Part shown: in pieces, positions 43,041-54,617 of the stretch
Layout: each line of letters opens with the position of its first letter
Position numbering within the stretch: position 1 is the stretch's first letter
Origin: Pseudofabraea citricarpa
Lineage: Eukaryota > Ascomycota > Leotiomycetes > Helotiales > Dermateaceae
Assembly (NCBI GenBank): GCA_029641185.1
Contig: JAPWGK010000001.1
Location: 1,500,501 to 1,564,500 of the forward strand
DNA length: 64,000 nucleotides
Direction of reading: 5' to 3'
Made by a program: the position numbers and the translations under genes
The notes under the pieces: generated by a model
Databases searched by the model: none
The model's input: the letters and a program-made list of their open reading frames with translations, nothing else
What the model was told of the DNA's origin: nothing

Positions 43041-46000
43041 ATGCTACGAGCAGTTGGCAGACCCCGAGCTTCTGCCGCCGGCTTTCCTCGATGTCAGTTC
43101 TCCAGCACCATTACACCTCGACTTGTTGTTGCATCTCTATACACCAATGAGAACGGTAATCACACCCATAGCAATGTTGTTCAACGCTCAAAACACCTCA
43201 ATGCGCTTGGGGGGAAACATCTTTACTCGACGTCGGCTCTCGATCCTCAGAAGTTAAACAATGAATATGCAAATATTGACGCAGAATGGCGGCAGAAATG
43301 GGCCGGCTGGAAGTCGAAGGGCTGGAGTAGAAATCTGAACAAGGACGATGCGAAGTCAAAGTACATTCTGGCAATGTTTCCCTATCCTTCGGGCGACCTG
43401 CATCTTGGTCATTTACGAGTTTATACCATCTCTGATGTCCTGGCCCGTTTCTGGTCCATGCAGGGCTATAAAGTCTTGCACCCGATCGGATGGGATGCAT
43501 TTGGCTTGCCGGCAGAGAACGCAGCAATTGAGCGAGGTATCGATCCGGCAATTTGGACTAAGCAGAACATTGCAAAGATGAAGGACCAACTGCAGGGCAT
43601 GAACGGCGATTGGGACTGGGACAGGGTTCGTGAAAACCCGATGTTTGATGGGACGCGATTGACAAATATGCTTAGGAATTTGCAACTTGTGACCCAAGCT
43701 TCTATAAACACACGCAGCGAATTTTTCTGCTACTTCATGCAAGAGGTCTGGCATATCAAGCAAAATCTTTAGTCAACTATGACCCGATTGATAAGACAGT
43801 CTTGGCCAATGAACAGGTTGATGCAAACGGCTGCTCTTGGAGATCTGGGGCAAAGGTAGAGAAAAGAGAATTGAAGCAATGGTTTTTAAAGATCTCTGAA
43901 TATCGAGACGCCCTGTTGGAAGATTTAGAGCACCTCTCAAAAGATGGGAAATGGCCGGAGCGGGTCTTGACAATGCAGAGAAATTGGCTTGGAAAGTCCT
44001 ATGGGGCACGTATAAAGTTCCCAATTGATCTTAAAGGCCTGGCAGGGCCTTCCTCCGTTGAAGTTTTCACCACAAGACCGGATACGCTTCCAGGTGTCCA
44101 ATACATTGCGCTAGCTACGACGCATCCATTGGTTTTAGAAGCTGCGAGGACAGATGAGAAGCTTCGGGATTTCTTAGCTTCTATAAATGACCTCCCACCG
44201 GATTCTAAAGATGGCTATCTTCTGAATAACATTCAAGCTTCTAACCCTCTTGCCGAAGACCTGCAGAGTGGCCATGCTGCAAAGACCCCACTTCCAGTAT
44301 ACGTTGCGGCATATGTTTTAGGAGATTATGGCGATGGTGCCGTCATGGGTGTGCCGGGTCACGATGTGCGAGACTATGCATTCTGGAAGCACCACCACGA
44401 GAATAAGCCAGTTCGAATGGTTGTCGAACCTTCTAAAGACGCTATTCAACATGAAGAGGCCGGGCCTTTCCTCCATCAAGGTTTCTTGAAGGCCGAGAAT
44501 GGCCCTTTTTCTGGACAGTCTACATTAGACGCCACCCAAAGTATTCTAAAGAGCCTAGCATCAAAAGATCTCGGGTCTGTATCGGAATCTTGGCGTCTTC
44601 GAGATTGGTTGATCAGTCGACAAAGATACTGGGGAACGCCAATTCCTATCATTCACTGCGATACATGTGGTCCTGTCCCCGTTCCTGAAGAAGATCTTCC
44701 GGTTGAGTTACCACAAGTTGACCGGCACTGGCAAAAAGGCAAAGCCGGCAATCCTCTTGAAACTGCAGATGACTGGGTGCATACAACTTGTCCAACATGC
44801 AAAGGGCCAGCAAAGCGAGATACCGATACTATGGACACCTTTGTCGACTCTAGCTGGTACTACCTGCGATTCCCAGATTCCACTAACGAGCTGCTTCCTT
44901 TTGATCCAAAGGCAGCCAATGCTGTGCTGCCCGTTGATTTGTATATAGGAGGTGTTGAGCATGCAATCCTTCATCTTCTCTATGCTCGATTTATATCAAA
45001 ATTTCTTGCTTCCACGCCTTTATGGCCCGCCGGTTCCAGACCCGAAATACGTGGGGAGCCTTTCAGACAACTTTTGACCCAAGGCATGGTCCATGGGAAA
45101 ACCTTTTCAGATCCAAAGACCGGGCGATTTCTGAAACCAAATGAGGTGGATTTGAAGAACCCTTTGCAACCAACTATAATAGCAAATGGCGTAAAAGCGA
45201 ACATAAGCTATGAAAAGATGTCCAAATCAAAATACAACGGCGTCGACCCAACTGCAACCATTGATCGATACGGTGCCGATGTGGTCAGAGTGCACATCCT
45301 GTTCCAGGCTCCTGTTACCGAAGTACTCGAATGGGACGACGAACGCATTACTGGTATTTCAAGATGGCACAAGCGGCTCGTAAATTTCATCAATGCGCAT
45401 GCGGGTGTAGCCCGCCCGGGAAAGGAGACTGTTCTCGGTGTTGATATCCTTGAGTCTGGGAGCAGCGAGACTTTTAATGCCAAGTCGTACTTCATAACAC
45501 GTGCTGAGGACTTGAAGGAACCAGGAAAAGGCCAAATTCCGGTAACTAAAGATTCCAAAGGTAGCGATTTGACGAAGACTTTATCGGAGAGTTGGGAGAG
45601 AGAAAAGACACTGTGGCGTGCAGTACAAAAGACTATTATCTCGGTTACGGAGGCATACAGTAAAACACACTCGTTGAACACTGTCATATCCGATTTGATG
45701 AATTTAACGAATATTCTCATTGATGAAGGCTCAGTAGTTCCTGGAAAAATGCCAGTCAATTCTGGAGTCACGAGAATGGCAAGCAAGGCTCTGGTACAAA
45801 TGATGGCGCCCGTCACACCAGCCCTATCGGAACACCTTTGGAGTATTCTGCATACGAACACAATCAACATAGATCAGCATAATAGAGCAGAAGACTCAAT
45901 CTTCGCACAGTCGTTTCCAACGCCGGATGGCACACTGGAAATTCTCAAGCCCAGTACACGAACATGCTCGGTGCAAGTGGGAGGCAAGTTCAAGCTTGCG

Positions 46001-46192
46001 GTGGAAATTCCGCTTCCGCCAGCCGGGCTGATTCAAGAAGAGCTGCAGGATTGGGTCCGGCGCGAGATCCTGCACACAGAAGAAGGACAGAAGAAATTCG
46101 TGGGCAAGATGGATATCTCAAAAGCGAAGAGGGTTATCGTTATCCTGAACGGGCAAGAGCAGGGTGTGAAAACGGTGAATTTCATTGTATAA
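43041..46192 (+). CDS. NAM2: Leucyl-tRNA synthetase, mitochondrial
   Basis: Predicted 1033 residues from exons 43041-43625 and 43676-46192. The intron 43626-43675 (GTTCGT...GCTTAG) keeps phase 0 and restores [19 protein letters not shown]. Class I synthetase motifs are [20 protein letters not shown] (HIGH-type) and [12 protein letters not shown] (KMSKS). The editing domain has [13 protein letters not shown], and the catalytic core has [15 protein letters not shown] and [14 protein letters not shown]. Bacterial-type sequence and an Arg/Ser-rich first ~70 residues without acidic residues ([15 protein letters not shown]) point to the mitochondrial enzyme. It charges mitochondrial tRNA-Leu. In yeast the protein (Nam2) also helps splice group I introns, and the Neurospora gene is leu-5. 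Confidence 0.95.
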
Positions 46193-46841
46193 TGGATGGA
46201 AAATGTATTACTGTAAGATATTCTGACCTGTACTAAAAGTAAAAGTAAAATATGTAGAATATAGTCGCTTCTCTCAGATGTCGGCCAAGAATTTTCATTT
46301 CCTTGCTCCTGTACCCCGCTGCATTATTCAACTTGTATGTTTCTATGGTAAATACTAAATTGTACATGTTTTGATTGGCTTTTCTCTTTCTGGTCTTTTA
46401 CTGTTGCAATATGTGTCACGTGTTGCTGCACGTGGTCCGGACCATAGTTGCTCCGAATGCCGACGACATCTTCGTTGACTCGACCGAATGAGTCAACTCC
46501 TCAACTTCACCACTTATACGATTAGTATATTAGTAGCTACCCTTCCGTAGTCCTTCCAATTGAACAACTATCTTACAACCACCATTACGAGCCACTGCAG
46601 TGAATAGAACTGTATTGACCATATGGTAACTGAGGATACCGACATTTACCTTGCTGAGACATGCAATGGGATAAATAGCACATAGGGTGTGATAGTTGTA
46701 TTTTAGATTTGGGTTTGTATAGCCATTCTTCAAGCTACGGAGCTCTCTTCCTGAGCCCCAAATTGACAACGTTTCCACTTCATCAAAATCCACCAGCCAT
46801 ATCCGCTCAGTCAGTTACACTGATGTTGCCGTTGCTCTTCC
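46193..46841. other. Convergent spacer with a dispersed repeat copy
   Basis: 650 bases between leucyl-tRNA synthetase and the DUF4267 gene. Apart from the ~100-base repeat listed separately, nothing is seen. Confidence 0.4.
46403..46500. repeat. Dispersed repeat, copy 1
   Basis: About 100 bases that match 53106-53201 in the same orientation, sharing TGTTGCAATA, TTGCTGCACGTGG, CATAGTT and CTCGACCGAATGA. Most differences are transitions. Confidence 0.7.
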
Positions 46842-47249
46842 TTACTTCCCATCCAAAACACCAAGCAGCACACTTCCCACAGCCGTCAGCATGGGTGCAT
46901 AACCCCAATGATTCCACTCGCCCTTCCCCGCATAATTCTTGCAAACGAAGCCATCCACAAAGGCCACACCACTGCCGGCAATCAAGATCCAACCCAGAGC
47001 GCTGCGGGCCCCGGAGTAGGCGGTTGCGTAAATGGCCAGCCCCATGAAGATGTCCCTTGCTCCGTAGACGACCATCAAGCTGTCCACGAGCTTCTGCTCC
47101 GTTGCCGAGATAGGCGCTGCGAGCTCAAAGAACTCGAGGGCTTTGCGAGGCCGCAGTATGGCGTTGATTCCAAATCCTACAAATATGGTTCCGAAGATGC
47201 TGGCACCGACTAAGAGGCCAGGTGATTGGGAGAGGGTTGAGGTTGCCAT
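46842..47249 (-). CDS. DUF4267 family small membrane protein
   Basis: 135 residues in one exon. Four hydrophobic segments (about residues 10-28, 55-75, 80-97, 112-132) make it an integral membrane protein. ASIFGTIFVGFGINAILRPRKALEFF and YGARDIFMGLAIYATA are typical of the DUF4267 family, common in ascomycetes and without a known function. RPRKALEFF after helix 1 marks the cytosolic loop. Convergent with leucyl-tRNA synthetase. Confidence 0.85.
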   Translation of the reverse strand: MATSTLSQSPGLLVGASIFGTIFVGFGINAILRPRKALEFFELAAPISATEQKLVDSLMVVYGARDIFMGLAIYATAYSGARSALGWILIAGSGVAFVDGFVCKNYAGKGEWNHWGYAPMLTAVGSVLLGVLDGK

Positions 47250-49908
47250 GTTGTGTAGTTGTGTTTTTTTTATTTTTTTTAGGTGGGTGGTCCCTTAGGA
47301 ATACACTTAAAATGGTGGTGAATTGTTTCTTGTATTCTGCTAATCAAAAATTCTGGGGAAAAACCAACCTTCCGATGGTTTTGTCGTGAGGTTGGAATGG
47401 CTTGTGTATTTAGAGCTATTTATTTACCTATACTGAATCGGCGTGGTTGCCTGGCTGGCGGATATGGACTATCTATGTTGGGAATGTGGACGGCGGCACA
47501 GTGATCTATGAGTCTTGGCACCTTCGAACCTTTCTTTGACTCCAGGCTCGTCTCGAAAAACCAAACCATCGTTCTTTAGGAGAAGGAAAGGAAAACAAGA
47601 GAAAGTACGGAGTGGACGATCCAAAAAGCAAAAACAAAAAAACATACAACAGTAGGTATTCGCTGGTGGTCACCCACCCAACTACTAATCTACCGATCTG
47701 AGGCTTATGTATGGCAGAGCGGACGGGATGCCCAGTTCTCCTCAGTCTGTGGTCGTATGTATCAGTATTTCTTGAAATTAGTATTATATCCTACGCACAA
47801 TTTCCGGTGCTCCCTAAGACCACATCGTTCTTTTATAGTATCGTCCTGTAGACTAAAATCATGCAGGTCCCACCCCCGCTACCCACTAAGGATCAACATT
47901 TAAAAGTCTCCTTTTACAGAAACCATATTATAATAGTAATAATATTACCGCAAGTGTAAAACCGGCGCTTTTAAGAATGTGTATTTTTTGACACCCAGTC
48001 TGGATACATGATATCCCCCACCAAGTTACAATCTTTGAAATCTACCCTCTCAGAATCACAGAGGCCAAATAATCAGTCGTTGAGTGATTCTCTGACAGAC
48101 TTCCAGATGCTGTAGAATGTACTACTAGGGCTAGAATGATAGCTGTCTTATGAAAGTATAAGACGTGGCTTGCAAGACACCAAATTAGGCGACGTATTCT
48201 GGGCCAATTTCTGTTGCTATTACCAACCTTGTTATTATCGTTCTAAGCTTCTGCTTGAGCATTAACAAGCTCTTGATCGCTACAAGAAGAACTTTTCTTT
48301 AGCAGTGTTAAGTATCAGGACTTTTTCAAAAATAGCATACATGCAAAAGTTGTGGCGACCAAACCTGGTGGGTGTAATAACAAGGAACGTCGAAGACTTT
48401 CGCAAGATTGCCTTATTAGTAGCTAACATGTTCGAAGAAAGGGACTATTTTTGTATCTAACAGATTATATGGTCATACAGGCAAAAAAGGTAGAAAATCG
48501 TCTTAATACATCGAAATAACCAGTTTTCAGCTGATAAGGAGAGATATATGAACAAAACTAGCCGAGCTTAGCAGAATTGGAAAACAACCGGTCGCGAAAA
48601 AGTAAGCAAAAAATAAATATAAAGAATTAACAAAAGACGAATTTACGGCTGCAATGGCTATAGACAGAGGTTTTCAAATTAACCCTTTTTTATCCGTCTC
48701 AATCCAATAATATTCACCAAACACATTTGTGATTTAGAGTTCATATCCAGTAATCAAAATCTTGAACCGTACGGGACAAACGGCTTTCGGGAAACCGAGC
48801 ACCCGAGTGATAGGGTTCGTGGAACAAGAGTCAAATCACGACAGATTGTGCCAAGATCGTGATAACTGCAAGGTAATTCAGAACAGGAAAGTCCAATGTT
48901 CACTAGAAGTAAAAACGGGACTAGGGAGAACCCGCGCAGGATTTTAAGTAACAGACCTTCATTTGCATGTCAGCCCTACCTCCTACATATGACCTGATAA
49001 TCATCTTTGGAGGAATTTACGATCCTCTATTCCAATGGTTGTTTATATCGTGATACAATTTCACTCGCTTCCAAATGGCTGAGATGAATTTTTCAAACCA
49101 TATGATGGATCATCGGTGGGCGCGTATAAATGTTACTTTCACATTCCAAGCTCATTATAAACGATATCGCGAATTTAGTGGTCAAAAGAGGGCTGATGAT
49201 AAGCATCTGCGCCACAATGTCGAAGCATTTACACAGCCAATGATCAATCTTCAATAGCACGATAAGCATTTACCAAGGATAAAATGCGCCATGCTCAAGG
49301 GTAGCACGGATGGGGAAGGTGATAGTTAAGGCGGTATCATTCAAAGTCTGACCAATTTGCAGATCACTATTAGGTGGCTTTTTATTCCCCACTTCTTCCC
49401 AATACAGACTCCAACAATCAATACCTTCCTTCGCTATGTTCAAACTTATTTGCTCAAATTTGAAGTGGTGTGGCCTCCTGATCAATATTTGCTGTACCGT
49501 GCGCATGCTTCGGACTTTCGGGCCAACTATACTGATGGAGTTGATGCAGTATCTGTAGCAACCTGCAAGTGCCACATGAACACCCACTTCAAGAACCAGT
49601 CAACGGCTTTACATTGGCAGGATTTGAAGATCGGAAGTTGTGACCCGGTTTTTGCATTGCTCTGTTGTTGAATAAAGTAGTGATTTGAAAAATGCTCGCT
49701 TAGTTGTGAAAACGGGAAGCACTGGAGTAATTATGCCCCAGTTCGGCCTAGATTTCGACGAACAAGAAAGAACACACAATCAATTAAATAAGAACTATTT
49801 TAGACCTCATATGCATTACTAGGATATCTCAAAACCAAATTACAATATCCTAGTGCACACCAATATGTCTTCCATCGGTCCATCCACAAGAGTTTCTCAT
49901 TATTCTGA
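47250..49908. other. 2.7 kb gene-free, partly AT-rich stretch
   Basis: No supported gene. It has a T-rich leader just upstream of the DUF4267 gene, then AT-rich sequence with short overlapping frames on both strands (49075-49671) that carry no domain. It may contain old repeat remnants that I cannot delimit. Confidence 0.4.
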
Positions 49909-51876
49909 TTACAAAGCAATCTTCTTCTCTTCAGAAGCGGCATCAGATCCTGAGGAGCGACCCTTAGCTTCTGGAACTTCTGGGTGAGTAGAAGAATTGT
50001 CCTGCATGTACTCGCTCAAAATGTACTCTTCCTTGTCCAAGTCCTTGAAGACGAACCAGAATACAATGGCAAGGACAAACCCGACGATGGTAGGACCACC
50101 GAAAGCCCAGACAATATATGGATCTTGAATTACATAAGAAGTTCCAAGACCAATAGCGTAAGAAACCCCAGTAGAGAACAAATTCAAGGCCGATACGAGA
50201 CCACGCATATTCTTAGGAGCACGAGAATATGCAAGACCGTACGCAGTGACATTAACCAATATTTCACAGAGAGCAGTAAGCATGACAGGAACTGCAGTAA
50301 CCCAGAGCGAAATGGGAGATACAAGTGAGTTTCCTTCTTCGTCGACGCAGCTGAGACTGCTAGCGTGGTTGCCACATGGGGAGGTCTGGTAAGCATAATA
50401 GGTAATGACTGGCCATCCGACCGAGAAGATGGAACACAAGAGTAGACCAGTGAAGATGCGTTTAATCGGGCCGAAGTGGATTTTGCGCCTGCGCAAGAAA
50501 GGGTAGAGTCCATAGTTGAAACAGGGTACTGCGAAGATGATGACAAGAGGATTCAGGTTTGTGAGGAGATCGTTGGGAACACCGTTCGTAGTTAACATGA
50601 CCGAAAGAGCATCGGAAGCAGCTCCAAGACCACCGTCGTTGATTTGAAATATGGGGAAGAAGCAGAAAATACCAGCGGCCTGGAAAGTTCGCTGAACGTC
50701 GACAACGAATTGATCATCCCAAATTAGATCAGTTCGGCCGTTGATGCTTGGTTTGGCTCTATCCCAAAATCCAGTACGTCCAATTTTGAAGAATCCACCA
50801 TTGGCTAAACATATACCGAGGACCTTGAAGACTTTACCTAACTCACTTCCTCCCGGTGGCTTCAAAACTAAGCGGGGGTGCAGATACCAGAGAAGAGGGG
50901 GAAGTAACAGATAGATGATAGTGGGCAGCAAGAAAGAGGCCCAGAACCCCACATATTTGGCAAGGTACGACGTAGCAACACCAAAGAAACCTCCGATGTT
51001 GATCAGAAGATAAAACCAGAGCATTATTCTCTCCGTGGTGGCCTCGGCATCGATAACAACTCTCTCTCCAGATGCTAGAGTCGAAATGGTCGATTTTGGA
51101 TACGGATTTTGGTCAAGAAGCATAGGGGATATGTTGGGCTTAAATGCAGCTAGGAAATGATTAGTGAAAACAACAAGAATAGCTTCAGAAATACTCACCA
51201 CCACCTAGGGCAAGCATGTATACACCGAGAGCAAAGGGTCCAAATGCATTCCCATCTTGAATGACACTTGGAATTGCGGCAAAGATTAGGATTATATGAG
51301 CAATACCAAAGATAACAACGCCATAGCAGACCATCTTGAAACGACCGGTCTTGGTATCAGCAAGCCAACCGCCAAGAATTGGCAGCACATAAGCGATCAT
51401 TTGGTAGGATTGCTTGATAGCGTTAGAAATTGCAGTCCCTTTACCCAGAGCGCCGGCAGTATCCTGGGTTCCTCTTGCTGGAGCTCCAGCACCATTCCCC
51501 CCAGCTGGAAGAGGACGATTGACGAAATTACCGAAAACCTGAGTTGCACCATACCACGAGGCACGCTCAGCAAATTCAATTATACAAAGAAGGTAGGCCG
51601 TTACTGGCAATTTTCCTGCGACAGCTCGAAGTTCCTTCTTTTCCTCTTGTGTTGGCTCTCCTCCGTCTGGGGTCACAAAATCATGGTTGGATTGCAGGGA
51701 CTGACGAGGTGCCCCAGTGGTGATTGGGAGGCCCTTTTCAGTCGAGATCATGACAGCATCAGAGGTTCCAAGTGCCTCTTGCACATCGTAGATTACATGG
51801 GGTTGGTTGGTACCTGTTGTTCTGTCAACATTTCTATCTTAAAGGGTTCTTACAACAGCAATCTCAACATACCCAT
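49909..51876 (-). CDS. PTR2: PTR2-type di/tripeptide:H+ symporter (POT family)
   Basis: Predicted 619 residues from exons 51876-51873 (ATGG only), 51813-51199 and 51149-49909. Lengths sum to 1860. The first intron 51872-51814 (GTATGT...CAACAG) splits the second codon and gives MGTNQPHVIYDV. The alternative would be the in-frame ATG at 51751, leaving a shorter but still complete transporter. The second intron 51198-51150 joins LALGG to AAFKPNISP. POT signatures are GGWLADTKTGRFK and LWFYLLINIGGFFG, and about twelve helices are seen. The pump-like symporter takes up small peptides across the plasma membrane for nitrogen nutrition. The C-tail is acidic/Ser-rich and ends EEKKIAL. Confidence 0.9.
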
Positions 51877-53105
51877 GGCGACTTCCAATATTCGCAATTG
51901 AGCAGAAATCAAGAAAAGGACTGAAGTTGTTAAGAAGCAGAAAACGGATAGAGGCTTCACATATTATTTGGTTTTCAAGTCTTGATAAGAGTCGACGCAA
52001 CTTTTCCCAAAGAGGCAGCTCGTATGATCAATCAATATTGGATAGTACAACAGTTCCAGAGTTCTTACGAACTCTGATGTTGCAACAAATAGAATGCGGA
52101 GGATAAGCACAGCGCTCTAAATGGAATCTCAAATACGCCCAGAGTGGCTGTATTTAATACAACAACTACGATAACGTGCTACCTTCTAAAATGATAACAG
52201 ATATTCAGCTTGAGAGTATTATTCTAAAGCAACAGTACTGACCAATAGGATGCTCCGGGTCATCTCTGGCTGATGATTCTACCTACCTAAAGGAGGGTTT
52301 CGAAAAGTTTGTGGGTCTGCTGTGTCATTTGCCTGTTGGAGTGGCGTTTTTGTTAGCGATCACCGTACTCCATACAATTTGAGCGCAGGCATGAGCTGGG
52401 AACCAGAGTAGCAAGCATGAATGAGCTATTAGATTACCAGAACCAGAATGCAAAAACTCTTAGGACCTTATATTTACTGTAAAATCTGCAAAGCTAGACT
52501 TTAGACTTATATTTTGAAGATTTTTAGTCGCTGTTGAATAAATGGCTTTCTGGGTCATTTCAAACCAATTCCCGAACAGACACTTTCTTTCCTAAGATTA
52601 AATATCACAAACCCCGCTCACAATTTCTTAGCATTAAATACCCTGTTTACCTAAATTTCAATGGTATTAGATGGTAAATACAGACCGCGTAGTAATTAGA
52701 AACTGTATCTATACCCACCTTGGTATGTTGTGGTGAAGGCATTTGAGTGGGTTCAAAATATTTGTCGCAAATTTCCCGGTTGTAAGACTTGTTTGAGGAG
52801 CACCTTGAGAACTGAAATATGATAAAACCTACTATTCCTTCTTTACGAATCTGCTTTATTAAATATCTTTACTTTGAATTCTTCTACGCGGTGGCTTGAC
52901 TTATTAGGGAATATATAAATATCAGACGTTGAAGCAATCTCTAGATTTCAGTGCTGCTGTTGAAGTCTCTTCTCGTAAGACAACTTTTGCGGGCGTTCTT
53001 GCCTACTCATATTCGTATACTTGCTAAAAAGGATTGAGTTAATGGGAAGGAGCAGGAACATAGTTCTCACTCAGATTGTTCCTAGTTCTATATATTATGT
53101 CTAAG
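51877..53105. other. Upstream region of PTR2 and AT-rich spacer
   Basis: 1.2 kb without a recognisable gene, AT-rich after about 52450. Confidence 0.4.
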
Positions 53106-53201
53106 TGTTGCAATACGTATCACGCGTTGCTGCACGTGGATCGGAGCATAGTTATTCCGATGCCGATGGCTCCTTGGTCGCTCGACCGAATGAATCATTC
53201 C
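53106..53201. repeat. Dispersed repeat, copy 2
   Basis: Direct match to 46403-46500, about 80 percent by eye, mostly transitions. It lies at the left edge of the degraded region. Confidence 0.7.
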
Positions 53202-53474
53202 TAACAGATGGTATAATCTATCAGCTTTCTCAACCTTTGTCCCTGCTTCCTTTAATTAATTAAAAACTTAGACTTCTTCCAAGTTCGATATTACCTTCCA
53301 CGTTGCTAACTCAATATACCTACTAGTTTGCTATTGTAATTAATATTTATCTGTAGTAACTGAATTTTATATTAAAACTTATAACTGAGTAACTAATGAC
53401 TTAAAAGTTATATATAAGATTATAAGTTATACTGTCGGTTGAATGTAATCAACAGGACGATAGGCATCGCGTGT

Positions 53475-53999
53475 ATGAATGCTCGTTTCGAAGTTATTGA
53501 TTTGTCTAAGGAGGAAAGAGGAACAATAAAATATTTGTATAGGCTTACCACAATTATCAACGGCCAGAAGAGAGCAGCCCCTGGCGAAGGGAAACGTTAC
53601 TAGAGTATATCCGCCAAACGGTTGAAAACAACAGGAGCCGAAGAAAATTTTCATAAGGACGAGGAGATAATAGAGGAGTTAGTAGAGTAATCCCGGCGGT
53701 TTATCGAAAATAGTGGTAGAATGCTAGTAACAAGAGGAAAGACTATGCTAGAAAAGGCTGCTAAGTAGGTTAAATTTTTGGCTACAAGTAACACGCTTAC
53801 TGGAGCTATAAATTCCTAGGACGAAGAGAAGATTTATACCAGATTTATTTAGTATAGTATTATAATTAAGGAGCAAGTTGAATCTGAGAAAAAACCTCGA
53901 TTATAGCAGAAGGGAAGTAAGAGAGCAGTGAAGGATAATACTATAGAGGAAGAAGAGGAAGAGGAAGAGGAAGAGGAAGAGAGAGAAGATACTTATTAA
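53475..53999 (+). pseudogene. Stop-riddled ORF remnant, about 175 codons, likely RIP-inactivated
   Basis: A single frame from ATG 53475 to TAA 53997-53999 (525 bases) reads as coherent protein but carries six internal stops, five TAG and one TAA. TAG is what CAG or TGG becomes by C-to-T or G-to-A change. Readable parts are ARFEVIDLSKEERGTIKYLY, LKTTGAEENFHKDEEIIEEL, NSGRMLVTRGKTMLEKAAK and KEQVESEKKP, and a run of ten glutamates just before the end. There is no frameshift over the whole length. I do not recognise the family. Position beside duplicated, AT-rich sequence suggests an accessory ORF of a mobile element. Confidence 0.55.
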
Positions 54000-54207
54000 T
54001 ATCTTACCTTCTATAAATTTTCCGTCTTGCTAAGCGGGAGGGCCCGCACGGCCGTTTTTCTATTTTGAAAAATTGAAACAGGTCGTCGGTTATAACGCTT
54101 TTTTGCAAGTAATAGACACGAGATGCAAAAAGATCAAAAAAGAATAGTTACAATTTATATGACTCATTGAAGAGATGCGTTCGCCGGGAATTGATCCCCG
54201 GGGATGC
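53978..54207. repeat. tRNA-Gly flank duplication, copy A
   Basis: About 230 bases that repeat at 54325-54546. The shared parts include TACTTATT-ATATCTTACC, TATAAATTTTCCGTCT, GGGAGG-CCCGCACGGC and CAGGTCGTCGGTTATA. It ends with the 3' part of a tRNA-Gly (TGCGTTCGCCGGGAAT). Confidence 0.75.
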
Positions 54208-54263
54208 TCCCGAGGGCCGCTCCCGAGCAGATAAGCCGCAGCCGAACTTTATCCTACCAGTTA
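54176..54263 (-). pseudogene. Decayed tRNA-Gly copy
   Basis: The acceptor 3' strand and T arm (plus strand TGCGTTCGCCGGGAAT) match the intact tRNA-Gly at 54522-54617. The rest is degenerate, with CTGGTAGGATAAA in place of the D arm and no recoverable anticodon arm. The partial T-loop has base changes that break the consensus. Confidence 0.5.
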
Positions 54264-54324
54264 CTTACTTATCTGCACTTAAATTCCTCTTAGTATAAAA
54301 AGAGGAGAAGAAAAAGAAAGGGAG

Positions 54325-54546
54325 GAAGAGAGAGACGATACTTATTGATATCTTACCTTTCCCACAGATATAAATTTTCCGTCTCGCTAGGCGGGAGGCC
54401 CCGCACGGCTGTTTTTTTATTTTAAAAATCGACACAGGTCGTCGGTTATACCGCTTTTTTCAAGTAACGAAAGATGCAAAAAGAATTTTCAAAAGAGATA
54501 CTCATTCTCTGAGTGAATGAATGCGTTCGCCGGGAATCGAACCCGG
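54325..54546. repeat. tRNA-Gly flank duplication, copy B
   Basis: Second copy of the block at 53978-54207, about 350 bases downstream and in the same orientation. It runs into the intact tRNA-Gly gene. Confidence 0.75.
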
Positions 54547-54617
54547 GGCCCATCGACAACTGGATAACCTGGAAAGGCTACTGGCAACGATGGATTTTAC
54601 CACTAAACCACAAACGC
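54522..54617 (-). tRNA. tRNA-Gly (GCC) with 25-base intron
   Basis: A complete nuclear tRNA on the minus strand. The acceptor GCGTTTG pairs with CGAACGC (one T-G pair), then A73. The D arm is GTTT-AGTGGTA-AAAT. The anticodon stem CATCG/CGATG holds loop TTGCCAT with anticodon GCC. A 25-base intron (54557-54581) sits after position 37, the standard place, and its removal gives a 71-base tRNA. The T arm is CCGGG-TTCGATT-CCCGG. A T4 terminator lies 28 bases downstream. Confidence 0.92.

Noticed and set aside
53946..53980. (GAAGAG)n as an independent microsatellite
   Set aside because: It is in frame with the stop-riddled ORF and encodes its polyglutamate end, so I treat it as part of that pseudogene.
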